From Mactra quadrangularis (taxonomy: Eukaryota; Mollusca; Bivalvia; Venerida; Mactridae): a DNA stretch of 64,000 bases. Numbering within the stretch: position 1 is the stretch's first letter; every line of letters begins with the position of its first letter. The stretch spans positions 17,050,001 to 17,114,000 of the forward strand of contig CM046304.1 in NCBI GenBank assembly GCA_025267735.1, given 5' to 3'. The notes beneath the pieces are model-generated. The model was not told the DNA's origin. It saw only the letters and a list, made by a program, of their open reading frames with translations, and did no database searches. Made by a program: the position numbers and the translations under genes. Of the stretch, positions 28,601 to 40,600 are shown piece after piece.

Positions 28601-31600
28601 TTTTAAAGACTTATATGGGGTTTTTATTGGGTGTAATGCCATGTCAACACAAATTATAGTCATTTTAGAAGGTCAGCTCACCTAACCATTTCTAATATAC
28701 CCTCCCACATGACTGTCAATTTTTCCATATACTTCATAAAAGGAGGAAAATTGATATTATTATTGAAAATTTATAGAAGGTTATAACCTGCATGGGTTAG
28801 GCTTCAACCAGCAACCCCTTTGGGACACTAGATTTGAAATCCAACTACAGACCCAATTCAGCCAAAAAGCACGAAGGATTGGACCAAAAAAATTGATTAA
28901 GTGGCTTTTGGCTAATGGGTTTAAGCAATGACTGAAATGATACCAAGAAAAAGGAGATACTTATACAGACTAAGAAATTAGAGGGTTCCCGGTTGCCCAG
29001 GACATTCACTATTTAGTTTGGGCAACCAACAATTTCTTTTGGGCAACCAAAACTCAGTAAAGGAGATATACCGGTAGTGCTTGCTCTTGAAATAATTAGT
29101 TTAGACAACCACCTTCATATCATAATTTCGTAGGCTGCTAATAAGCCAAGGTCATAAAGAGATGCTGCAATGTGTATTTACATAACTGACAGCCATTTTA
29201 TTCAAAAGACTATTTATTTTTCAAGGATGGTTTCTAATATCTTATCTAGTCGTTCTTGTCTTATTAAGAGTTCTTCAGAATCCAATAAACTAACATTAAT
29301 TAGAGTGATAACTTCATCTACATGGTTATTAACCCATTATCTAAACCCTCATGAACAGTAAAATCAATATTTAATTAGTGAACTATTTGAATGAAATATT
29401 GTCAGAAATTGCTACTTAACAAAATATAAGGCATTAAACATATTCTTAAGATTTCCAATATGAAGGCAATGAGTAATTTGAATTATAATTTATGGCACTT
29501 TATTGTGATGGAAACACATAAACAATTTGTAGCAAATAAATTCTTTTCAATCTAGGGCTCTAAACCATGAAATGAGGTCACCTATAAATAACACAAAACT
29601 TTAAAGAATTGAAGAATTTCGAAATTTCTATTTCCAGATGAAGTTTTTCTAAGTTTTAAGTTGATGGAATGTGCTATTCATGTAGTATTCATGTGCAATG
29701 ATTGAACAATTTGTTTCGGCTGTTGTCATGAATATTATAATATAGCAAAGGTCAGCAGAACATGGCATGAATTGTGGGCTTGTCGGATGTAAAATTAAGT
29801 GAAAAAGTGAACAAAAAATTTAAGATCAGGATTTTAATCAGATGGTGACTAAAATAGAACTCAAGACTCAACAAAAAAAGGTTGTACTTTTGCCTCAGAC
29901 AATCAATATTTTGCTTCAGGCAACTTGTAAAACTGCTGGTTAACATTTGGTTTGGGCAAAATGAAGACTTCACTCCAGACAAGACAGACAGGCCTCACCC
30001 TTGCCAAATAAATAATTAACAGCGGGGTGGGGGAGGGTTCGAACCCCCCCCCTAGAATTTGGAAAATGTACCTGTCCATTAGTGTATTTCTTGACTGTAA
30101 GTCATTTTTAAGTAGCATGAACAAGGTTTGGACCCCCCCCCATAGAAAAGTTTGGACCCCCGCAGAAAAGTTTGGACCTCCCCAAGAAAAAAATCCTGGA
30201 TTCGCCCCTGAACAGCCTGTTTAAACTAAACTGGATGATGATGATGGTAAAACATATAGCTGATTTTCCAACAGGGCAACCCAATTGAAATTTTAGTCTA
30301 GCCTTTAAAGTAACCAATAAACAACTTACCAGACGATTCTCTCGGTCTTGTTTCACATGTAATAACTTCAGACATATCAGCTGTTACTTGTATACCATTA
30401 TTTTTAAAGTATTCATCAGCCTCGCTATCAACCACTAACATCTTAGCTACATCACCGCCAGCTTTGATCTTTTGTATAACTTGTTGATGTGTATCATCTT
30501 CGATATTATCACCGTTAACTTCAATAATTCTATCTCCTTTACGAAGATCAGCATCTTCAGCCGGAGAGTTGGCATCAACAAGACCGATATATTGACCTTT
30601 CTTCTCTTTTTCTGCATGAAGATTGAAACCATAACCTTGGAAATCAGGCCATTTTCTGATGATACATAAACGTGGGTGATAGTTGTGAGATGTTACGACG
30701 GGTACAGCGTCGGGGGATGGTGGTCTTTCTGGCTCGGCTTCTGGCTCAGCTTCTGGCTCGGGTTCATTCTCAGCTGGTGTGTCGTCTACCTGTGCTTCGT
30801 AACTTGGAGGCTCTTCATCTGCAGGAGGCTCAGACTCAGGCTCTGGTGGTGGAAGGTCATCGTCATCTGTAAATATATGAAATAACAGATAATTATTATA
30901 TAAGTTTTTATACATTACTACCTCATACAGGTTATAGAGACATGTTATGAAAAGCTGAAAAGAAAAACCAAAGACTGAACACAATTGGAGGACATTGGTT
31001 CTGGTCTTATTCTTATGTTGATGGCAATGTGTATTTTAGATGGGTTCTTTAAGCATTATTTGTATTTACTTCTTGTCAAAAAGTAAAATTGAGAAGACTA
31101 AATTTAAAGTTTCAATAAACATGAACTTGACCAAAGTCTGAGGCCTGAACTAGCAGACCAGTTAATAGACTTATACAAGAAAAAAGCTTCTATAATATTA
31201 TGAACACAAGTGATATGTAAACAATCAGTAGGATTGTCATACTGTCCATCGTGTTATACAGTAAACAACATCATTGTATTGACATCACTATGACAACTAT
31301 TACTGTACATCTAGAAATATGACCAGACATATTACATTGACCATACATCATCCAATCAATGTTATATTATATAGTTTATTTTGTTTACAAGCAAAAACAA
31401 CTTTCTAACAAGGGAGGTAATCAAGTATAATAATTTATGACCAAGGGAGGTAATTTAGTAGTGCATCCAATGACCAAGGGAGGTAATTTAGTATTGTGTT
31501 CAATGACAAAGAGATTTTGTTAAATGACCAAGAGGTAATACAGTATATCATTCTATAACCAAGGCTGGAAATTTTGTAGTGCGTTCAATGACCAAGGAAG

Positions 31601-34600
31601 GCAATTTAGTAGTGCATCAAAAAACTAAGGCAGATAATTGTGTATTGTGTTCAATGATCAAGGCGGGTTATCATTTATTGTGTTGTATTGTGTTCAAGGA
31701 CAAAGGGATGTAATCAAATACTTTGCTAAAAGACCAAAGGAAGAAATACAGTACTATTCTATGACCAAGGGAAGTAATACAGTATACTATTCTTTTACCA
31801 AGGGAAGTAATCAAGAAGTGTGTCTAATAGCCAAGGGAGGTAATTTAATATTGTGTACAATAGCCAATGGATCGAGTCTTGAGTTCAATGACCAAGGCTG
31901 AGCAACTTCCAGGCAATAGTTTATTTATCTTGTTTTAATTAGGACTTGTTCAATTTATCTGCATTTATTATATCTATATTTATAGAGTTAATTACAACAA
32001 TTAGTTCCCTAAAACAGATTTCATGAATATGTTTAAACAACACTCACTAAGAATTCCACAAGAAACCATCAACTTCTCCCTTTACAGACTGATATCAAAA
32101 TATCTAATAATAATAAAAGGGTATAACCTGCCACGGCCAAGGTTATTTTATTACACAAGGATTGAAAAGAGATAAAACCTCCAAAATAAGAAGAATCAAG
32201 TGACCAAATCAATATAACCACAATATAACTAATCAAATACTTCATATAAACATAGACACTAGATTTGATTAGATTTATCAAACATAAACAAGCTAAAGCC
32301 AAATGAAATCCCTTTCAACAATAAATTATTAAGTAACTTGAAACCTAAAAATACAAATGTATTAGGTAAACCTAAAAATAATAATTATCGAAATTGCTTG
32401 AAGCAAATCATGTCAATTCAACTCCAACAACTTAATTTCATTTAATGAACAAGTCTCAGCCTTTCGTGGTGAAGAAAATATTCAAATTTTTCTTCCTGGG
32501 TCATGAACCCGAGATGAAAGTACCCAAAAGTGGTAAAAGTATACAAAAGAACTTAAAGTTTCAAAAAAAAGAGGATGAAAATTAAAACATTCAGGAAGCA
32601 AAATAAATAAACAGGGGATTTTATGTAGACAGGACATAGAGTAACTTTACATTTATTTTCATAGAAGATGGTGGGAAAATAGCAAATCAATGTATGAATA
32701 TGATATACAGAAATATGACCATGCTATAAACATTTCACGCTAAGCAATATTTACAAGCTTTAGTTTAATATACTTTATAAAGTTTGTATTACAAATTCAT
32801 TGAAATATAAAATTTAAATCTAAACAAATATTCCAGTAAACATCCACTATATTTTGTAAAGGCTAAGTTTATGCAACAATAATCTTAAACTTTAGATTTG
32901 AGACATCAAACAAAGATCAGAAATTAAAATCATTGAAATCATGCAGTTTTCTCCAAATTTGCAGTTTACCATGGCTTTTCTATGTCTTTCAATATATTTA
33001 TTTATTTATTGGAGTTAACGCCGTGTCAACACAATTTAGGTCATTTTACGGGTCCAGCGCACCTAACCTAGCTTTCCTGGACCTTTGTCTTTAACCAGTA
33101 CTCACATACCCTTCCACAAGGCTGGAAACTTCTCCATATTATCTAATCAATGGAGGAAAATCGACATTATAGTCAAATTTTCATGGAAGGGTATAACCTC
33201 CCTGGGTGGGATTCGAACCCGCACACCCTCGGGCACGAGATTCCAAATCCCGGCGCGCTACCAACTGCGCTATTGACCCGGGTTTTGTCTTTCAATAAAA
33301 CTGCAATGAAATTCCCCCCTATGTTCTGTACACAGAAAGGCACCAGGCCCCTTCAACAATTACAGAAAAAGGCCAAGAACTTTAAAGTCTCATAACAAAG
33401 GTCTTAGGTTACATTAACAGACAATGTTAAAACAATTGAACATTTTTACCTATATTTAATAAAGTACCGAGTGATAAGACAGAATGACAAACATTGACAA
33501 TGGTTATAATTTACATGAACAAAGTTGACAAATTACAAATTATGATAGATGACTGACATATTAACAATAGTAATAATAATATCATAAAGTCAAAGATGAA
33601 CACTCAGTCATACTGTCGAATGACTGAGGACTTGCAGTGACTTCACAACAAACTTTTATTAGCACTGGACAAAATGGTCCAACAAAATCAAAAATTTTAC
33701 AAGAGCAAATGGAAGTTTACTGGACCAAAAAATTCTTAGTGATTTATCAAAATATGCTGCTAATTTTCATGATTTAGTGTAATACATCCTAAAATTAAAT
33801 GAAAAATATACATCGGGGAAAAATATCTGAAGTAAACAGTTTTAAAAAAGTAGCTGCCCTTGCTAAGATCAGTCTGTAGCACACAAATCTACTTTTTTCA
33901 GAACTTGGTTATGAAATCATTTCTATGGCCATTTTCCCTCCTACCACTGATTCTAAATTATGTAGGGCAGTTGTCAGTCACTGACAAAAGTATGCATCTA
34001 GTTACTTAGGCAACATCTAAATCCAGAGATTTTCTAAGAATGCTGAATGGATCCCTGTTGTGTGCTAATGGCCTGTGATTTGCCTCATGCATGTAGCAAG
34101 AACTCAATATTTTTGGTAGACCCCCCCCCACAAATCTTTCGGAGATTATTCATTTAATGAATGGTTAAGGTGTGATGAATGTACCCCACTCCAAGCACAT
34201 GTTGAGTAGGACTTTTATAGTCTCTCCACATTCTTTAAGTCTTGTCATTTTATTTACTTGTAATATAAAGTGGTTTTTAAAACCTTTCTTGTTACATGTT
34301 CTTGCATTCCTATATTTACCTTTATTTACTGAGGGTTTTATTTAACGTACTGACTATAGAGAATAGTGATTTATTATCCATAGACTTGTCATTGATTAAC
34401 TTTGATTTACCATGATTTTAATATCATGTATTTGTAATTTCTTTCATGGAATGTCTTAGAATGATTTTTGTGGGATTATTTTTCTTGGGTGTTTTTTTTT
34501 TGGTTTTTTTGCTAGATCTAAGCATTTTCTGTTTATCTCTAAGTATATTATCTTAAAAATACTTTTTGGTTGGTTATAACACCATAGAAACACGTGTCAT

Positions 34601-37600
34601 AGGTCATATTATCATGCATATGGTCAGTCAACCTAATCACCGTTCTTGGAAAGACTTAATCTCTGGATTTAGCTATTATTCAGTTACTGAGGCACATACT
34701 TCTGTCAGTAACAGACACTTTTACTGACCTACATATTTTAGAATCAGTGGTAAGAGGGAGAATGACCATTGAAATGATTTCATGACCAAGCTTCCTAACA
34801 GTATGCCCCCTCGGGAACAGATCTAACATCCCCTCTAGCAGCAGACTGTAGGCTTCATAACCAAGTTAAAAAAGTAGATTTGGGCTGAACTTAAGGTGGG
34901 AAAGTAAGTTTAAGATATATGATACAGTCATAGTAGCTATCTTTCAATGGAATTTCTCAAATTTCTTCATTACACATGTACATAAATGTAAAAGATAACT
35001 ATAATACATCCTGTGAACTTCCTGTCTACATAACTGAATAATTCATGTTATTAAACTTTAATTTATTCATTTAAACTGGGTTTTAAGCCGTGTCAACACA
35101 TTTTGGTGGTTTTTTTTCAGTTTCCAGCACACCTAACCTAGCTTTCGTGGACCCTCGTATACTATATAACCATTACCCACCTTCTGTTCCACAAGGTCTA
35201 AAACCTTTCCATATACCTTATAAATGGAGGAAAATTGACATAATTGTCAGATTTTCATGGAAGGATATAACCTCCCCAGGAAGGATTAAAACCCATATCC
35301 CCTAAGACACTAGATTCGAAATCACTGTGTGCTACCAACTGTGCTACCGACCTGGGCTCTTTAAAAAAAAGGCAAAATATACACTGAATTATTTACAACA
35401 TTGGACTTTAAACATGACAGATTGACCGGAGTCTTGAAATTTCCTTGAAAGTGAGATCACCAATATCCCTGAACTTGGGGTTTTTTTTAGTTTTTGTTTT
35501 TGTTCTTAATGTCATATTCAACACATATTTAGGTCATATATACAATGGCCTGCTCTTCCGACAATAGGTTTCCTGGACACTTTTCTATCACCAGTACTAA
35601 CTTACCCTATACCACTAAGACAACAACTCGTGTATAGGGTATGACCTACCATGACTGGGCTCAAACCCGCGATCTCCGGATTCAAAGTCAGACATACTAA
35701 CCACTACGCCACAGCCGTGGCTTGCAAAGAAAGAAAAGCTGTAAAGAATAAGATTTGTGGTACAGAAACCACAAACAACTATTTTCTTGGCCTAAATGAG
35801 CATTCTTTTAATGCAGTTTCAACTGCCCATTATTTCTCAACCAGCACTTACATATTACATAAACCTGCAAAGCCTGACTGATTAAATTTCAACCACCAGA
35901 CAAGTCAACCAATACGAATACGTAATATATTAATTTCCCTTAATATATAGAAATTCAATAAACCATATCATTAAAGTCTCAATGTACATACAATCCATAT
36001 TTTCAAGTAGATAAAATACAAAGTAACATATAAAAGGCTTTATTTACTTCAGATCGTGTTATCTCATCCCTTAAACAAATATCATACTTTAAACCGACTG
36101 AGGGTGACAATAAGTACAAAATATCTACTGTCTACTGGAAGAAGTTTAACATTGTTTAAATTTCATTAAAATATTCACGATACATGATTTTGTCATGCAT
36201 AGGAGACCAGTCACTGCCTTAAATTTTCTTGAGCAAGAAGAATGGAAGATGGCAGATTCCCAAGGACCTCCTATATGGGGAACTTGCTTCCGGTAAGAGA
36301 GCTCAGGGGAGCCCTCAGCTGCTTTTCAGAGACGTTTGTCTGAGAGATATGAAGTAAATCGATATGAACGCAAACAATAATTGCCTTCCAATTGTTTGTG
36401 TTCATATCGAGCCAAAGACCGTTCAACATGGCGGCACACAATACACAGGGCACTGCGTAGAGGCGATGAAAATCTTCACATTGCCAACGAACTAAAGAGA
36501 GATCAACAAAAGATCAGAAATGTTTATACATCTGATATTGACCATCACTTCTCCTGCAGAAACTGTAGCCGCAATTGTCGTTCTAAAATAGGACTACAGT
36601 TCCTACACCCGACGCTGCATCAAAAGTACATCAACTACTACCATGCAGTTAAATAATGAACTGAGCTAGCTAGAGCTTGAGAAAATTGTAGGGAAATGAC
36701 AGCAATATAAAGAATCTCAGTCAGTCCTGGATCAATATTTTTTAGTTAATTCACAATTTAAGATATAAATACGCTTATATCTGATCATGCTTACTATCAT
36801 TTTCATTAACTTTATGTTTCAATATAAAATATAAAATCTTAAAGAGAGGAAATCCTACAGACGACACATTGAAAGCAGAGATTTGATATCAATATAAAGA
36901 CGGTATCATGACATTCAAGCACGGCACGACCTGACAAAACATAAAACATTCTCCCTAGGCTGCATGACTACATCAACTCAAAATTTTTGACTTCCTAAAT
37001 ATGGGCATATTTTATTTCATATTGTATCATGAATTATGTAATAGAAGTAGATCGTTAGCACACCCGCAGCAGGTTTTCGCGTACACCGAGACAAAAGTGT
37101 ACTGCGCAGAAATTAGTAGACTGTTTAACAGGGTACATCGATAAGACAATGCTATTTCATAGAGTCTGTAGGCTTATTCAAAACAAGGTTTCATTGATTC
37201 CTAAGAATTGAAAAATTAAAATCTGGACAGTAAAAATTTAGGGCAGAGTTGATGACTTTGAATGGCACCTAAATGGTAGTATTTTGTTAGTTATTTTATG
37301 CCAGCATACAGGTGAAGTAGAATCAATTGCATGGATAGTAACTCCAGCCCTGTGGTCACTGAATGGTGCAAAAAATTACCTATTTTAGCTTCTGTTTACC
37401 AAGAATAAAATTAAAATGTCATTTCCTTTAAATTAAAAAAACAACAACAAGATTTTAACCCAGTATAATTACTAAATTTGTAGCTCAAACAAATTCAGTG
37501 TTTCAGCGCTTTGATTTACAATACATTTAAATGCCCTTGTCTGGACACATCCACTATGCATACGCAACTTGTCAACTTAATACTATCTTAGCCATGAATA

Positions 37601-40600
37601 ATGTATGCTTACTATAAATTGTTTCATTGAATTGCAAATTAGCTTCTAGAGAAATTGACACTGTGGAAAAGTTCACATCATCGCATTAAACACTAACTCA
37701 GCAGAAAATGGAGACAACGAAAATTTACGACACACGACAAGAGCTCTAAAACAGTAGATATTATCACTGAACAAGGATAAGAACTTGTTAAAAGAACAAT
37801 CAATCATGGCTATAAAACACCAAGAGAGTGGAAGATAAAAAGTAAAAACTTTCACTGCTGTCAAGAGGGTCTCTAGATATTTTTAGTGTTGAGAGATAGG
37901 AGTGATATTCAAGCATCAGACATAAGCATAGAAAGAAAGGTGAGAAGGGGAGGTTGGGGGTCAGAGTAACAAGAGTTTCAAAAAAAGGTGTAAGCAAACA
38001 TATCAGGAACTGCAACAGTAAAAAAACATGGACCTAACACACAGTCAAACAGTATAGAGATTTTTTTTTGAAAAGTGACTAAACTTTTTGTATTGATATT
38101 TTTTTACAATTCATTTATCAATCTTCTAAAAACATATTGCACAGTAATTGTCCCCTTAAAAGTTATCAGTAAGCAATAATTAGAAGTCTTAGACCAGAAA
38201 CTGCAAAAAAATCCAAAAGATGGCAAACTTCCAACATAATCAACAAATAATGTGTAAAATATGATGCTATTGAAACAATACAAAGACAAACATAATGATC
38301 CTACCAGCAGTTGTTTTCACAACTTCAACCTCAGCCTCGATATTTTCAACATTATCATCATTATCATCAACATTATCCTTTGATGAATCTGGTAAACCAT
38401 TATCATCATCTCCAACATGTATATCATCAATCTCTTTAGCGACACTTTCAGATTCGTCATCGTCAACTTTAACATCATTTTCATCATTCACATCATTATC
38501 GTTATTCTTAGATTCATCAACAGAATTATTATCATCTGAATCATTTTTATCATCATTTTTAACTACATCATTATTTTCATCATTATTATTATCTAATTGA
38601 TCACCATTAGTGCTGTCATTATTATCATCAGCAGCACTTACAATACTTTTATCAGCATCATTTGTAGCATCAGATTTCACCTCCATGGAATCATTTTCAG
38701 ACTTTTCAGACTCAGTGGTTCCGACAGTACTGGCATTTAATTCTTTACCTGCTTCGGTATCCATGGTTGTTTACTTTTAAAGAATTACGATAAATCGCAA
38801 TTTATTGAAAAAATCAATTTCCGATCTCAACAGCAAAAACAAGTTTTTAATACAAGTGTCTTTTTATTTTACTAATGCTTAAAATTCCAATATTAATTAA
38901 TACAAATTTATGCACAAAAATTTCTTTAAGCTTTCAATGGTCCCAGATCCAGTTAATTCAATACAAATCAAATGACTATTTTAACAACTAAACAATTTTG
39001 TCAGAACGAGATAACAAGATTTTATCCAATTGAATTCTCCACCTTAAATATATTGTTAAATTCTAATAAGAGTTAAGTGAATTATCTCTTCCTTAAATAT
39101 TAAATTCTTTAACCATTGATGAATAAAATCATTTAATCCAAGTATCAATTGAATATTTTCATATGCTGTTAAAACCAAATTTTAAATAAACTTTTACTAA
39201 AGATTTCAGCAATTCACAGTTTGCAATCAAGTAATCAAGTATTCACAACCAACTGTACGCATGTAATAATGAAATAGAAGTACGAAGGAAAGTCAGTAAT
39301 GCGTGGTACAAGGAACAGCCCACTCCCCTTGTTATCTGGATGACAAAAATATATTCTTTACAACTTGTAAATGTAGACAAAGGATACAAGTTTAAATAAT
39401 AAGTTTTACATCCTTATTAAATATTATATTCAAAATTCTTGAAATGATTAAAATGATAACCTACTATTAACATTTAAGTTGACTATTTTGCGGGTTTAGT
39501 GCAAAACGGTTGTAACTCCATTTACATGTAAACAACCATTTTCCACTAAACATGCGATTTGCACATTTTTACCAATTAAATACTTAAATAATTTTTCCTT
39601 TTTGCTGGGTTTAATGCCATATTGTCACATATTATGATCATTTCATGGCCCCCAAGCTAACCAAACTTAGTTTCTTGGTCCCTTGTCTACAAGTATAACT
39701 CATCTACCCTTCCACACAAAGCCAACAACATCTCCATATACATTATTGATGGAGGAAAATCAGCATCATTTTCAAATTTTAATGGAAAGGTTTAACCAGC
39801 TTAGATGGGATATGAACCCCTTCTTGTATCTTAGATAGAAATCCTGTATGCAGCCTACTTAAAGCCATGCAAAATACATGTCAAGGGGCTTTTAAGGTAT
39901 AAAATCCCTAACTAAAAACTATGTTGTTTGACAGCTGAATAATTCTAGAAGTAGTTTTATTTGATTGTAAATTGTACATCTAACTTTTTACCATGTTAGA
40001 TATTTTGATAATGTCAACATAGATTTATTATTGACACATTTAAAATCATTCTTTTTTCATATGCAAGGGAGGTAATTACTAAGTCATGTTAAAAGTTTTT
40101 GTCAAATATTTTTGAAAATGCCAAGTTATGTAATAAATCTAATCCATGCCAAACATTTTATATATTGAAATGAATGAAAAATATCATTTTTTGTAGGCTT
40201 TTATCATACTTTCACAAAAATTAAATTTTTAACAGTGAGAGGTGTTAGGGACTGAATACCTTAACATACTTTGTTACCTGATTTATTTCTCCTATCTACT
40301 TTTTCAGCAGCTACAGATTAAAAGTGTTAATTCCAAAGCTTTGTTCATAATAAGTACAAAAGATAAATTTCGGTTGATAAAATTAAATGATAAAGTAATA
40401 AAAGCACCTGTTTAGCTAATTGACTTAAAATGAAGATAAATGGGTTTCTGGTGACAGCATTTTAATTCAGGTTTGCAACAATACACAGTGGTCAATAAAA
40501 AGCTCAACAGGAATGATTAGGGCATTGAGTTCATTCAACATTAAAATTCCAAGTTAACAATAAATGTCAAAAGTGAAAGTGCAATTTCAGGGTCTGCCAC

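Larger units (their letters stand above)
25052..30329 (-). other. Intron between NHERF-like PDZ2 and PDZ3 exons
   Basis: A 5.3-kb intron with two old family A SINE copies (25553-25833 and 28617-28860), a GGGGGTCC-type fragment (26500-26560), a GCTCACCTGAG-type repeat (27143-27547), a diverged CAGGGTT element (27960-28200) and a CCCCCC-rich repeat (30015-30212). No coding exon was seen. Confidence 0.6.

Noticed and set aside
30672..30885. Two plus-strand frames over PDZ2 linker
   Set aside because: Antisense of the Glu/Pro-repeat coding exon.
38295..38600. 101-codon plus-strand Ser/Leu/Thr-rich frame
   Set aside because: Antisense shadow of the Asp/Asn-rich exon 1b.
38765..38800. Exon 1b as an internal exon spliced from exon 1a
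   Set aside because: The nearest upstream AG would put the acidic frame out of register with exon 1a, and the ATG has a strong start context.
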